A stretch of DNA of 64,000 bases from Pseudomonas fluorescens (GCF_902497745.1 NZ_CABVHJ010000020.1:62001-126000), one strand, 5' to 3'; shown: positions 18,432-28,430, counted from the stretch's first letter. Translations and numbers: made by a program. Notes: generated by a model from the sequence alone, not told the origin.

Positions 18432-21400
18432 ATGGCGTTCTTCACCGCAGCCAGCAAAGCCGACTTCCAGCACCAACTGCAAGCGGCACTGGCGCAGCAC
18501 ATCAGTGAACAGGCACTGCCACAAGTGGCGCTGTTCGCTGAACAATTCTTCGGCATCATTTCTCTGGACGAGCTGACTCAACGTCGCCTCTCCGACCTCG
18601 CTGGCTGTACTCTCTCTGCGTGGCGCCTGCTTGAGCGCTTCGATCACGCGCAACCGCAAGTGCGCGTCTACAACCCCGATTACGAGCGTCATGGCTGGCA
18701 GTCGACCCACACCGCGGTCGAAGTGCTGCACCATGACCTGCCATTTCTGGTCGACTCGGTTCGTACCGAGCTGAACCGTCGCGGCTACAGCATCCACACC
18801 CTGCAAACCACCGTGCTCAGCGTGCGTCGTGGCAGCAAGGGCGAATTGCTGGAAATCCTGCCGAAGGGCAGCACCGGCGAAGGCGTGCTGCACGAGTCGC
18901 TGATGTACCTGGAAATCGACCGCTGCGCCAACGCGGCCGAACTGAATGTGCTGAGCAAAGAGCTGGAACAGGTTCTCGGTGAAGTCCGCGTCGCGGTCGC
19001 CGATTTCGAGCCGATGAAAGCCAAGGTGCAGGAAATCCTCACCAAACTCGACAACAGCGCGTTCGCCATCGATGCCGACGAGAAGAACGAAGTCAAAAGC
19101 TTCCTGGAATGGCTGGTGGGTAACCACTTCACCTTCCTCGGCTACGAAGAATTCGTGGTCACCGATCAGGCCGATGGCGGCCACATCGAGTACGACCAGA
19201 ACTCCTTCCTCGGCTTGACCAAACTGCTGCGCACCGGCCTGACCTACGAAGACCTGCGCATCGAAGACTACGCCGTTGCCTACCTGCGCGAACCGACCCT
19301 GCTGTCGTTCGCCAAGGCTGCGCACCCGAGCCGTGTACACCGTCCGGCGTACCCGGACTACGTGTCGATCCGTGAAATCGACGCTGACGGCAAAGTCATC
19401 AAGGAGCACCGCTTCATGGGCCTGTACACCTCCTCGGTGTATGGCGAGAGCGTGCGGGTCATCCCGTTCATCCGCCGCAAGGTCGAAGAAATCGAAACGC
19501 GCTCCGGCTTCCAGTCCAAGGCTCACCTGGGCAAGGAACTGGCGCAGGTGCTTGAAGTGCTGCCGCGTGATGACCTGTTCCAGACCCCGGTCGACGAACT
19601 GTTCACCACCGTGATGTCGATCGTGCAGATCCAGGAACGTAACAAGATCCGCGTATTCCTGCGCAAAGACCCGTACGGTCGTTTCTGCTACTGCCTGGCC
19701 TACGTGCCACGCGACATCTACTCCACCGAGGTTCGCCAGAAGATCCAGCAAGTGCTGATGGAGCGCCTGAAGGCTTCCGATTGCGAATTCTGGACATTCT
19801 TCTCCGAGTCGGTTCTGGCGCGCGTGCAGTTGATCCTGCGTGTCGACCCGAAAAACCGTCTCGACATCGACCCGGTGCTGCTGGAAAAAGAAGTCGTGCA
19901 AGCCTGCCGCAGCTGGCAGGACGATTACGCCGCACTGACCGTCGAGAGCTTCGGCGAAGCCCACGGCACCAACGTGCTGGCGGACTTCCCGAAAGGCTTC
20001 CCAGCCGGCTACCGCGAGCGTTTTGCCGCGCATTCGGCCGTGGTCGACATGCAGCACCTGCTGAGCCTCAACGAAAAAAATCCGCTGGTGATGAGCTTCT
20101 ATCAGCCGCTCGGTCAGGTCTCCGGCCAGCGCGAGCTGCATTGCAAGCTGTACCACGCTGACACCCCGCTGGCGCTGTCCGACGTGTTGCCGATTCTGGA
20201 AAACCTCGGCCTGCGCGTACTGGGTGAATTCCCGTACCGTCTGCGTCACACCAATGGCCGCGAGTTCTGGATTCACGACTTCGCGTTCACTGCCGCTGAA
20301 GGACTGGATCTCGACATCCAGCAACTCAACGACACCCTGCAGGACGCCTTCGTCCACATCGTTCGCGGCGACGCCGAAAACGATGCGTTCAACCGCCTGG
20401 TACTGACCGCCGGCCTGCCATGGCGCGACGTCGCGCTGCTGCGTGCTTACGCGCGTTATCTGAAGCAGATTCGTCTGGGCTTCGACCTGGGTTACATCGC
20501 CAGCACCCTGAACAACCACACCGACATCGCTCGCGAGCTGACCCGGTTGTTCAAGACCCGCTTCTATCTGGCGCGCAAACTCAGCGACGACGATCTGGAA
20601 GACAAGCAACTGCGTCTGGAACAAGCGATTCTGACCGCACTGGACGACGTCCAGGTGCTCAACGAAGACCGCATCCTGCGTCGTTACCTCGACCTGATCA
20701 AAGCCACCCTGCGCACCAACTTCTATCAGACTGATGCCAACGGCCAGAACAAGTCGTACTTCAGCTTCAAGTTCAACCCGCACGCGATCCCTGAACTGCC
20801 GAAACCAGTGCCGAAGTTCGAAATCTTCGTCTACTCGCCACGCGTTGAAGGCGTGCACCTGCGCTTCGGTAACGTCGCTCGTGGTGGTCTGCGCTGGTCC
20901 GACCGTGAAGAAGACTTCCGTACCGAAGTCCTCGGCCTGGTAAAAGCTCAGCAAGTGAAGAACTCGGTCATCGTGCCAGTCGGCGCGAAGGGCGGCTTCC
21001 TGCCGCGTCGCCTGCCACTGGGCGGCAGCCGTGACGAGATCGCGGCCGAGGGCATCGCCTGCTACCGCATCTTCATTTCGGGCTTGCTGGACATCACCGA
21101 CAACCTGAAAGACGGCGCACTGGTGCCGCCATTGAACGTGGTTCGCCACGACGATGACGACCCGTACTTGGTGGTCGCAGCGGACAAGGGCACTGCAACC
21201 TTCTCCGACATCGCCAACGGCATCGCTATCGACTACGGCTTCTGGCTGGGTGACGCGTTTGCGTCCGGTGGTTCGGCCGGTTACGACCACAAGAAAATGG
21301 GCATTACCGCCAAAGGCGCGTGGGTTGGCGTACAACGTCACTTCCGCGAGCGCGGCATCAATGTTCAGGAAGACAGCATCACTGTTGTCGGCGTCGGCGA

Positions 21401-23327
21401 CATGGCCGGTGACGTGTTCGGTAACGGCCTGTTGATGTCCGACAAGCTGCAATTGGTTGCCGCGTTCAACCACATGCACATCTTCATCGACCCGAACCCG
21501 AACCCGGCGACCAGCTTCGTCGAGCGTCAGCGCATGTTCGACCTGCCGCGTTCGGCCTGGACCGACTACGACACCAGCATCATGTCCGAAGGTGGCGGTA
21601 TCTTCTCGCGCAGCGCGAAGAGCATCGCGATCTCCCCGCAGATGCAGGAACGCTTCGACATCAAGGCTGACAAGCTGACCCCGACCGAACTGCTCAACGC
21701 CTTGCTCAAGGCGCCGGTGGATCTGCTGTGGAACGGCGGTATCGGTACTTACGTCAAGGCCAGCACTGAAAGCCACGCCGATGTCGGCGACAAGGCCAAC
21801 GATGCACTGCGCGTTAACGGCAACGAGCTGCGCTGCAAAGTCGTGGGCGAGGGCGGTAACCTCGGCATGACCCAACTGGGTCGTGTGGAATTCGGTCTGA
21901 ATGGCGGCGGTTCCAACACCGACTTCATCGACAACGCCGGTGGCGTCGACTGCTCCGACCACGAAGTGAACATCAAGATCCTGCTGAACGAAGTGGTTCA
22001 GGCCGGTGACATGACCGACAAGCAACGCAACCAGTTGCTGGCGAGCATGACCGACGAAGTCGGTAATCTGGTGCTGGGCAACAACTACAAGCAGACTCAG
22101 GCGCTGTCCTTGGCGGCGCGTCGTGCTTACGCGCGCATCGCTGAGTACAAGCGTCTGATGGGCGATCTGGAAGGTCGTGGCAAGCTGGACCGTGCCATCG
22201 AGTTCCTGCCGACCGAAGAGCAACTGGCCGAGCGCGTTGCCGAAGGCCACGGCCTGACCCGTCCTGAGTTGTCGGTACTGATCTCGTACAGCAAGATCGA
22301 CCTCAAAGAGCAGCTGCTGGGCTCCCTGGTGCCGGACGACGATTACCTGACCCGCGACATGGAAACGGCGTTCCCGCCGAGCCTGGTCAGCAAGTTCTCC
22401 GAAGCCATGCGTCGTCACCGTCTGAAGCGCGAGATCGTCAGCACCCAGATCGCCAACGACCTGGTCAATCACATGGGCATCACCTTCGTTCAACGACTCA
22501 AAGAGTCGACCGGCATGAGCCCTGCGAACGTGGCCGGTGCTTACGTGATCGTGCGCGACATCTTCCACCTCCCGCACTGGTTCCGTCAGATCGAAGCGCT
22601 GGACTACCAAGTCAGCGCTGACGTACAGCTGGAACTGATGGACGAACTGATGCGCCTGGGCCGTCGCGCTACGCGCTGGTTCCTGCGTGCCCGTCGCAAC
22701 GAGCAGAACGCTGCCCGTGACGTCGCGCACTTCGGTCCGCACCTGAAAGAGCTGGGTCTGAAGCTCGATGAACTGCTGAGCGGCGAAATCCGTGAAAACT
22801 GGCAGGCGCGTTATCAGGCTTACGTCGAAGCCGGTGTACCGGAATTGCTGGCGCGTATGGTTGCGGGCACCTCGCACCTGTACACCTTGCTGCCGATCAT
22901 CGAAGCGTCCGACGTGACTGGCCAGAACCCGGCCGAAGTGGCCAAGGCCTACTTCGCCGTGGGCAGTGCGCTGGACATCACATGGTACCTGCAACAGATC
23001 AGCGCACTGCCGGTTGAAAACAACTGGCAAGCCCTGGCCCGTGAAGCGTTCCGTGATGATGTCGACTGGCAGCAACGTGCGATCACCATCTCCGTCCTGC
23101 AACAGGGCGACGGCACGCTGGATGTGGAAGCACGTCTGGCGCTGTGGATGGAACAGCACGAAAGCATGATCTCGCGCTGGCGCGCCATGCTGGTGGAAAT
23201 CCGCGCTGCGAGCGGCACGGACTACGCCATGTATGCAGTGGCCAACCGTGAACTGCTGGATCTGGCGTTGAGCGGGCAAGCGGTAGTGCCTGCGGCTGCT
23301 GCGAATGCCGAGCTTGAATTGGCGTAA
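18432..23327 (+). CDS. gdhB: NAD-specific glutamate dehydrogenase, large (~180 kDa) type
   Basis: 1,631 residues from the ATG at 18432 (MAFFTAASKADFQ), with GCGGAG just upstream; the open frame runs further 5' but that part is upstream sequence. Catalyses oxidative deamination of glutamate to 2-oxoglutarate with NAD (EC 1.4.1.2). N-terminal ACT-like regulatory regions come first, then the catalytic core with VPVGAKGGF around residue 850 and NGGGSNTDFIDN around 1160, followed by a helical C-terminal domain. Length fits the family. A strong terminator follows. Confidence 0.95.
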   Translation: MAFFTAASKADFQHQLQAALAQHISEQALPQVALFAEQFFGIISLDELTQRRLSDLAGCTLSAWRLLERFDHAQPQVRVYNPDYERHGWQSTHTAVEVLHHDLPFLVDSVRTELNRRGYSIHTLQTTVLSVRRGSKGELLEILPKGSTGEGVLHESLMYLEIDRCANAAELNVLSKELEQVLGEVRVAVADFEPMKAKVQEILTKLDNSAFAIDADEKNEVKSFLEWLVGNHFTFLGYEEFVVTDQADGGHIEYDQNSFLGLTKLLRTGLTYEDLRIEDYAVAYLREPTLLSFAKAAHPSRVHRPAYPDYVSIREIDADGKVIKEHRFMGLYTSSVYGESVRVIPFIRRKVEEIETRSGFQSKAHLGKELAQVLEVLPRDDLFQTPVDELFTTVMSIVQIQERNKIRVFLRKDPYGRFCYCLAYVPRDIYSTEVRQKIQQVLMERLKASDCEFWTFFSESVLARVQLILRVDPKNRLDIDPVLLEKEVVQACRSWQDDYAALTVESFGEAHGTNVLADFPKGFPAGYRERFAAHSAVVDMQHLLSLNEKNPLVMSFYQPLGQVSGQRELHCKLYHADTPLALSDVLPILENLGLRVLGEFPYRLRHTNGREFWIHDFAFTAAEGLDLDIQQLNDTLQDAFVHIVRGDAENDAFNRLVLTAGLPWRDVALLRAYARYLKQIRLGFDLGYIASTLNNHTDIARELTRLFKTRFYLARKLSDDDLEDKQLRLEQAILTALDDVQVLNEDRILRRYLDLIKATLRTNFYQTDANGQNKSYFSFKFNPHAIPELPKPVPKFEIFVYSPRVEGVHLRFGNVARGGLRWSDREEDFRTEVLGLVKAQQVKNSVIVPVGAKGGFLPRRLPLGGSRDEIAAEGIACYRIFISGLLDITDNLKDGALVPPLNVVRHDDDDPYLVVAADKGTATFSDIANGIAIDYGFWLGDAFASGGSAGYDHKKMGITAKGAWVGVQRHFRERGINVQEDSITVVGVGDMAGDVFGNGLLMSDKLQLVAAFNHMHIFIDPNPNPATSFVERQRMFDLPRSAWTDYDTSIMSEGGGIFSRSAKSIAISPQMQERFDIKADKLTPTELLNALLKAPVDLLWNGGIGTYVKASTESHADVGDKANDALRVNGNELRCKVVGEGGNLGMTQLGRVEFGLNGGGSNTDFIDNAGGVDCSDHEVNIKILLNEVVQAGDMTDKQRNQLLASMTDEVGNLVLGNNYKQTQALSLAARRAYARIAEYKRLMGDLEGRGKLDRAIEFLPTEEQLAERVAEGHGLTRPELSVLISYSKIDLKEQLLGSLVPDDDYLTRDMETAFPPSLVSKFSEAMRRHRLKREIVSTQIANDLVNHMGITFVQRLKESTGMSPANVAGAYVIVRDIFHLPHWFRQIEALDYQVSADVQLELMDELMRLGRRATRWFLRARRNEQNAARDVAHFGPHLKELGLKLDELLSGEIRENWQARYQAYVEAGVPELLARMVAGTSHLYTLLPIIEASDVTGQNPAEVAKAYFAVGSALDITWYLQQISALPVENNWQALAREAFRDDVDWQQRAITISVLQQGDGTLDVEARLALWMEQHESMISRWRAMLVEIRAASGTDYAMYAVANRELLDLALSGQAVVPAAAANAELELA

Positions 23328-23341
23328 GTAGTGGCTGAATG

Positions 23342-23376
23342 AAAAAGCCCCGCTCTCGGAAGAGGCGGGGCTTTTT
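23342..23376. terminator. Rho-independent terminator after gdhB
   Basis: A 12-bp stem AAAAAGCCCCGC / GCGGGGCTTTTT around a short loop with flanking A and T runs. It lies between convergent gdhB and the delta-60 gene and can serve both strands. Confidence 0.92.
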
Positions 23377-23388
23377 CATTGTTCTTGT

Positions 23389-24687
23389 TTAAATCAGTTC
23401 CGAACAACGAAAGGCGAAACCGCGTACGCCATCGGCATGAGGCAAGGAAGTGCCGGCCCCGATAATCTGATCGTTTTGGATGGCTATGGAAACGCCAAAA
23501 TCTAGAACATCCGTTAGATTAATGGTCAAAAAACCTTTATCTGCAAAGTTGCTGTCTTGAACACCGTCAAGGTCGAACTTGGCAACGATCGTTTTTGAGT
23601 CTTCCTCTCCTAGGGTGTTGGCGATAACCATTATGTGCTTACCCTGTCGCAGGGTGCCTTGAAGCCATTGAATACCCATCGGCGCCCGTGGATATGCGGT
23701 AATCAATGGCTCGCCTTGATTAAAGGAAGAGACCAATGCGCCTTTGTTGTCGATACAAAACAATAGGCCACTTTGAATTCCGTGTGACGACGTGCTACCA
23801 ATACCCAGGATATTGCCGTCAGGTAATTCTATAAGTTGACTTGTATCGCCACGATGCTGATCAGTTTCAATCACCACGAAGCCTTTGTTTCCGAACTCAC
23901 TAATGATCTCACCCTGTGCATTGAAGCGAGCAATCATCGGCATCGTTTTGCCATTCACGGCAGTGCTTCCACCAACGGCAAACGATCTGTCCTGGAGCCT
24001 TATCAGTGAGTTAGCCGTTGTGTAATTAGCAAGATACTGGACAGCGACATAGCCTTTTCCATGAAAATCCATGTCCAGCGAGCCGTTCTTTTCCAGCCTG
24101 ATTAATAAACCGATATTGTCGCTGAAGCTATATAGATGATTGCTGATAATCATCAGCTTGCCGTCGGGCAGCTCAATAGATTGTTCACCTTCGCGGGAAG
24201 CCGATGCGTCTTTATTGGCGATCTCTTCTTTGGACAATCGGTAGGCGGGTGTCGAGATGGGATCAACGATCAGTACCCCATCGTTTCCAAATGCCTTGAC
24301 GGGCATTCCTTTATCGTCAAAAAGAGCCAAACCACGCAGCGATGGGGACGAAGGATCATAGTCGAACCACCCTTCAAGCAGTATTGTCTTGTCTTTGAGT
24401 ACGCGAACACTTCTACCCGTTGATAGATCGCCGACTGCGAACGCACCAATGACACTTCCTTGATCACCGAAATCGGGATCTTGTCGACCATCAGTCTTCA
24501 GGCGCACGATTGAGAAACGTTTTCCAGCTCTGCCTGCGATCAACAGTTTGTTGTCCGGCGCGACGGTGATGCCCCACACAAATCCATTGGTGCCATCCGG
24601 ATATTTTAACCAACTCACGCCTGATTCATCAGATCCGAAAGTTGGGTCGAGAGCTTCCACGTTGGCGCTGTTGATAATGTTAGACAT
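23389..24687 (-). CDS. Delta-60 repeat beta-propeller-like protein
   Basis: 432 residues, start ATG 24687 with GAGGAG upstream. It holds several ~55-residue repeats marked by D-x-x-F-G-x-x-G ends (LDPTFGSDESG, QDPDFGDQGS, MDFHGKGY, EFGNKGF, SNFADKGF), the delta-60 repeat of NHL/propeller-like folds. No signal peptide is visible. Base composition is AT-richer than gdhB. The gene is bracketed by two similar gdhB-tail/terminator copies, so it appears to be an acquired cassette. Function unknown; such proteins often are surface or cell-contact factors. Confidence 0.8.
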   Translation of the reverse strand: MSNIINSANVEALDPTFGSDESGVSWLKYPDGTNGFVWGITVAPDNKLLIAGRAGKRFSIVRLKTDGRQDPDFGDQGSVIGAFAVGDLSTGRSVRVLKDKTILLEGWFDYDPSSPSLRGLALFDDKGMPVKAFGNDGVLIVDPISTPAYRLSKEEIANKDASASREGEQSIELPDGKLMIISNHLYSFSDNIGLLIRLEKNGSLDMDFHGKGYVAVQYLANYTTANSLIRLQDRSFAVGGSTAVNGKTMPMIARFNAQGEIISEFGNKGFVVIETDQHRGDTSQLIELPDGNILGIGSTSSHGIQSGLLFCIDNKGALVSSFNQGEPLITAYPRAPMGIQWLQGTLRQGKHIMVIANTLGEEDSKTIVAKFDLDGVQDSNFADKGFLTINLTDVLDFGVSIAIQNDQIIGAGTSLPHADGVRGFAFRCSELI

Positions 24688-24864
24688 TGCCTGCTCCTCA
24701 AACCTGTGGTTTCTGCATACGCCGATAACCGACCTGGGATCGAGAGATCAATACAGTCAGATTATTGGAAGCCTATTTGGCGAGACGGTCTACTGTCAGG
24801 GTTGACAGTAGACAGATGAGCATATGTGTGAAGTTCGAGGGCGTGGCATCTCGCCTTTGCTTCC
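24688..24864. other. Upstream region of the delta-60 gene with an 11-bp palindrome
   Basis: The region probably contains the promoter of the delta-60 gene. GTCTACTGTCA (24788-24798) and TGACAGTAGAC (24803-24813) form a perfect stem with loop GGGT. It has no T run, so it may be an operator or an RNA hairpin more than a terminator. Confidence 0.55.
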
Positions 24865-24938
24865 AATGCCGAGTTTTACTCGGCTTGGGCAGTGGTTGAA
24901 CGAGAAAGCCCCGGTGTCGTGAGATGCCGGGGCTTTTT
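24865..24938 (+). repeat. Decayed copy of the gdhB 3' end with terminator
   Basis: AATGCCGAG at 24865 followed by GTGGTTGAACGAGAAAGCCCCG aligns with AATGCCGAG at 23304 and GTGGCTGAATGAAAAAGCCCCG of the true gdhB end (about 38 of 49 aligned positions equal by eye). The stem AAAGCCCCGG / CCGGGGCTTTTTT at 24905-24938 is a working-looking terminator. Confidence 0.6.
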
Positions 24939-24971
24939 TATGTCTGAGGGTTTTGTGTTGTCTGGTCTGGT

Positions 24972-25043
24972 CCCTTCGCGAGCAAGCTCGCTCCCACATT
25001 TGAAATGCATTTCCCCTGTGGGAGCGAGCTTGCTCGCGAAGGG
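24972..25043. repeat. REP/REPIN palindrome pair (GCGAGC type)
   Basis: TTCGCGAGCAAGCTCGCTCC and its inverse are separated by a 20-odd-nt spacer, directly before the lipoprotein 3' end. Confidence 0.85.
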
Positions 25044-25053
25044 TTCCTTGTCA

Positions 25054-25767
25054 TCAATACAACTTAGATGACTGTTTGCTATCAAGAATCGACACTTTAT
25101 CTGCAGGTCTGGCGACTAAATTGTTGAGCGACTGGTCAAACTTCTGCAGCGCCCTAACTTGCACATCCTGCTGCTGATTAATATCCGCAACTATCTCCTC
25201 CGAACGCTTGAAGTCCGCCCACACCGGCGTCAATTCCCGGACATCCGAACCTTTCGCCGTACCGATATAGTTCAACCGTGCATCATAAAAGTCGGCACTG
25301 ACATCGGCCTTGATGTCGGAACTGCGTGAAGTAATCAACTGGCTGTGGGTGTCGACGATCGCCACCACATCCGGTTTAGCTGCTCGCAGGCTTTGCATGT
25401 CCGGATACACCGTCACCGAGCCGAACTGGCGTTGCAGCGAGGCGTTGACCCATTCCACCGCCATGTCCGGTTTCGAGCTGGCGACGTAGGCGTCGTGGAT
25501 CGGCTGCACCAGCAAACTCTGGCCGAAACCGGTGCCGGCGTTGGCTTGATAGTCGCGCAGGTATTCGCGGTTGGTCTGGGTGCTTGGGCTGTAGATCACG
25601 CCCAAGGACACGCCGGGACCGCTTTTTACCTGGGTGGCGTTGCTGCGGCCGGTGGGATGGGGGAGCAGGGTGTCCAGTGAGGAAACGGCCTGAGGCGCGG
25701 TGGGTACCGAACAGGCTGACAGAGCTAAAACCGATATCGCCAGTACGCTGGTGAACGCAAGTTTCAT
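25054..25767 (-). CDS. Hypothetical lipoprotein
   Basis: 237 residues from the ATG at 25767, preceded by GGGAG; a longer frame upstream lacks support. The signal peptide ends in a lipobox (VLALSAC), so it should be lipid-anchored. The mature part is soluble, with a stretch SKPDMAVEWVNASLQRQFGS and a helix DINQQQDVQVRALQKFD. I do not recognise a family. It stands alone. Confidence 0.78.
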   Translation of the reverse strand: MKLAFTSVLAISVLALSACSVPTAPQAVSSLDTLLPHPTGRSNATQVKSGPGVSLGVIYSPSTQTNREYLRDYQANAGTGFGQSLLVQPIHDAYVASSKPDMAVEWVNASLQRQFGSVTVYPDMQSLRAAKPDVVAIVDTHSQLITSRSSDIKADVSADFYDARLNYIGTAKGSDVRELTPVWADFKRSEEIVADINQQQDVQVRALQKFDQSLNNLVARPADKVSILDSKQSSKLY

Positions 25768-25984
25768 GGTGTTTCTCCCGTGAAACAACATCAGTCGGAA
25801 AGTTTGCAATGCCGTCGGCGACGACAGCTAATTCAGACTAAACCCGCCAAGCTGACAATTTGCTGTAATAAAAGCTGAGCAATAGTTTTATTGGCTTTAA
25901 CCCGTAACCGCTAATTGCGCCGGGAAATAAAAAGGCGCCAATCGTCGATTTGCGCCCGTTTATTTATGGCTGGTTAAACAGCCA

Positions 25985-26389
25985 TCAGTTTTTCAGCGGG
26001 ATCAACACTTGTTCATCCGGGGCCAGCACCATGAATACCAACAACTTGGCAGGCTTGGTTTTGCTGGCGTTTTTCGAGACGAGATGTTCGGAGCCGGCGG
26101 GCTCGTACCAGAACTGACCCTTTTTGTAGGTGATCGGCTGTTCACCTTTGACCTGGGAAATCACTTCACCTTCCAGCACATAAGCCATGGCGGTGCCGTC
26201 GTGTTTATGGGCGATGGAGGACTGGCCGGGTTTGTAGTCGACCTCAATCATCATGGCTTTTTTGCCGGGGGCGTTTTTCAGCATCTGGTCTTGGAGGACG
26301 GTGACTTTTTCAGATGGATCGTGGGCGAAGGCGGCAGAGGTGCAAAGGCTCAGGGCGAGGGCGGCGGCGAAGAAGGGCAGGGCTTTCAT
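25985..26389 (-). CDS. Periplasmic cupin-domain protein
   Basis: 134 residues with a signal peptide cleaved after about residue 22 (AAFA). A single cupin fold is indicated by HKHDGTAMAYVLEGE (metal-binding His pair) and the second motif YEPAGSEHLVSKN. Exported single-domain cupins of this kind are common in pseudomonads; substrate unknown. Confidence 0.83.
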   Translation of the reverse strand: MKALPFFAAALALSLCTSAAFAHDPSEKVTVLQDQMLKNAPGKKAMMIEVDYKPGQSSIAHKHDGTAMAYVLEGEVISQVKGEQPITYKKGQFWYEPAGSEHLVSKNASKTKPAKLLVFMVLAPDEQVLIPLKN

Positions 26390-26498
26390 GGCGGGTTACC
26401 TGTGATGATCGGGGGTGCAATCACAGTAGTCCGCAGGGTGGGGCATTCAAACGGCCAATATTCGGGAAGATCAGGTGACCAATTCAGATGCCCCAAAA

Positions 26499-26574
26499 AT
26501 CAAAAGATCGCAGCCTTCGGCAGCTCCTACAGGGGTCGGTGTAGGAGCTGCCGAAGGCTGCGATCTTTTGATCT
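26499..26574. repeat. REP palindrome pair (GCAGCCTTCGGC type)
   Basis: Near-perfect inverted copies of ATCAAAAGATCGCAGCCTTC to CTCCTACA flank a 7-nt spacer, directly after the ABM gene. Confidence 0.9.
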
Positions 26575-26579
26575 TGCTT

Positions 26580-26873
26580 TTAAACAATAGGAAAGCTATT
26601 GAAATCGACGCTATTGGCCAACCGACTATCGATCAAGTCAATAAACCCCTGCGCCTCGGGCCGGTTGAAATGCGCCTGCATTGCCGCTTCCGACTGCCAG
26701 CGGGCACTGACCGTCCAGCGGTGGCTGTCCTCGGGGCAGCGGTCGACCAAGTAGGAATCGCAGCCCGGCGTTTCGCGCAGGGTTTCGACGATCTTCTGCA
26801 GTTGCCTGCCCAGCTCATCCGAGCGGCCGGCCGCAGCCTGCACCTGGACCGTATTGATCACTTCGTTGGACAT
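26580..26873 (-). CDS. Antibiotic biosynthesis monooxygenase (ABM)-type small protein
   Basis: 97 residues with the ABM ferredoxin-like pattern: an N-terminal strand VINTVQVQAAAGRSDELG, ETPGCDSYLVDRC, RWTVSARWQSEAAMQAHF. Such dimeric proteins act as quinol monooxygenases or small-molecule oxidases. It is oriented with and lies just downstream of the MocR gene, so co-regulation with the divergent AhpD-like gene is possible. Confidence 0.8.
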   Translation of the reverse strand: MSNEVINTVQVQAAAGRSDELGRQLQKIVETLRETPGCDSYLVDRCPEDSHRWTVSARWQSEAAMQAHFNRPEAQGFIDLIDSRLANSVDFNSFPIV

Positions 26874-26996
26874 TGCTCACACTCCTGAATCAGGCCGGAC
26901 GAATCCTGCTCATTGAGGGATAACGCCTGTGCAGGATAGGCCTGCCGTCGTGAATCACCAATAACCAATCGGCAGTAAATGCGTTATACCAAAGGC

Positions 26997-28430
26997 TCAT
27001 GACAGCTGTTCGAGGATGTCACGCAGGCGATCCAGAGCGATATCGATGTCCAGCGTTTCGATGGCGCCGAAGCCGAAATACAGGCCGTTCTTCGCCGGTT
27101 GCTGATGATAGAAACCGTTGATCGAGTACAGCCCGACTTCGACCTTTTTCGCCAGTTCGATCACCAACGGCAAGTCGATCGGCACCTTGCAGAACACCGC
27201 CATATGAAACCCGGCGCTGGCCGGCACCGCCTCCAGCCATGGCGCCAGATCGGTTGCCATGCGCTCGAGAATCCGTTCGCGGCGTTGGGCGTAGATCGCG
27301 TGACAACGGCGGATATGCTTGAGCAGGCAGCCCTCGGCGATGAACTTGGCCAACGCCCATTGCGGCAGGGTCGAGGCGTGCAGATCGGTCAGTTGCTTGG
27401 CACGGATCACCGCTTCGAGAATCGCCGGCGGCAGAATCGCATAACCCAGTCGCAACTCCGGCAGCAGGGTCTTCGAGAAGGTGCCGACGTAAGCGACGAT
27501 GCCGCGCTGGTCGAGGCTGAACAGCGAATCGGTCGGCCGGCCTTCGTAGCGAAACTCGCTGTCATAGTCGTCCTCGATGATGATCGCGCCCAACTCATGA
27601 GCGCGAACCAACAAGGCTTCACGGCGCGCCTGACTCATCGGCATGCCCAGCGGGAACTGGTGCGACGGAGTGACATAGATGAGGCGCGTGCCATCGGGAA
27701 TGTGCTCGACCTGAATGCCCTCGGCATCCACCGGAATCCCGACCACCTCGGCGCCATGGGTGCCGAACAGCAGACGTGCCGGCGGATAACCGGGATCTTC
27801 CATCGCCACCAGACTGCCGGGGCTGATCAGCACACGGGTGATGAGGTCCAGCGCCTGTTGCGCGCCGTTGCACACGACGATGTCTTCGTCCTGACAGTTG
27901 ATGCCCCGGGAAAACGCGATGTGCCGGGCAATCGCATTGCGCAGCGCCGGCAGGCCTTCGGCGACACTGTAGAATCCCTTGGACTGGCTCATCTGACGCA
28001 TCGCATGGGCGACGCAGCGGCGCCAGTCATCCTGTGGAAACTGGCCCTTGCTGGTGGCGCCGCCGATGAAGTCGTAGCGCAGCGAGCCTTCCAGCGTCGG
28101 GTGGCGCAGGAACACCGGCAGATTGCGCCAGCTCTCGATCACTTCGGCGCTGGCCAGTTCGCTGTGCCTTTGCTTGCGCTGGACCTGCGCCGGGCGCGCG
28201 TTGACGTAGGTGCCTTTGCCGATCACCCCGGTGAGGAAGTTTTCGTAGGTCAGTTGCGCGTAGGTATCGGAAATGGTCTTGCGCGAGATGCCCAGTTGCT
28301 CGGCCAGCAGGCGGCTGGGCGGCAGTTGCGTGCCAGCGGCCAAGCGCCCGGACTCGATGGCCCCGCGCAACTGCTGATACAACTGACCGGCAAGATCCTT
28401 GCGGCCGTTGATCACGACGTGAAGTTCCAT
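26997..28430 (-). CDS. MocR/PdxR-type transcriptional regulator (GntR HTH + aminotransferase-like)
   Basis: 477 residues. An N-terminal GntR winged helix (LPPSRLLAEQLGISRKTISD) is joined by a linker to a class-I aminotransferase-like domain with the PLP lysine in VGTFSKTLLPELRLGY and IIIEDDYDSEF upstream of it. MocR regulators sense PLP or amino-compound adducts and often control a divergent gene; here the divergent gene is the AhpD-like protein at 28741. The start ATG is at 28430. Confidence 0.9.
   Translation of the reverse strand: MELHVVINGRKDLAGQLYQQLRGAIESGRLAAGTQLPPSRLLAEQLGISRKTISDTYAQLTYENFLTGVIGKGTYVNARPAQVQRKQRHSELASAEVIESWRNLPVFLRHPTLEGSLRYDFIGGATSKGQFPQDDWRRCVAHAMRQMSQSKGFYSVAEGLPALRNAIARHIAFSRGINCQDEDIVVCNGAQQALDLITRVLISPGSLVAMEDPGYPPARLLFGTHGAEVVGIPVDAEGIQVEHIPDGTRLIYVTPSHQFPLGMPMSQARREALLVRAHELGAIIIEDDYDSEFRYEGRPTDSLFSLDQRGIVAYVGTFSKTLLPELRLGYAILPPAILEAVIRAKQLTDLHASTLPQWALAKFIAEGCLLKHIRRCHAIYAQRRERILERMATDLAPWLEAVPASAGFHMAVFCKVPIDLPLVIELAKKVEVGLYSINGFYHQQPAKNGLYFGFGAIETLDIDIALDRLRDILEQLS

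Noticed and set aside
18414-23279. 1,621-codon open frame antisense to gdhB
   Set aside because: It mirrors gdhB exactly and follows from GC-rich codon usage; protein is rich in V/Q/H/R without domain sense.
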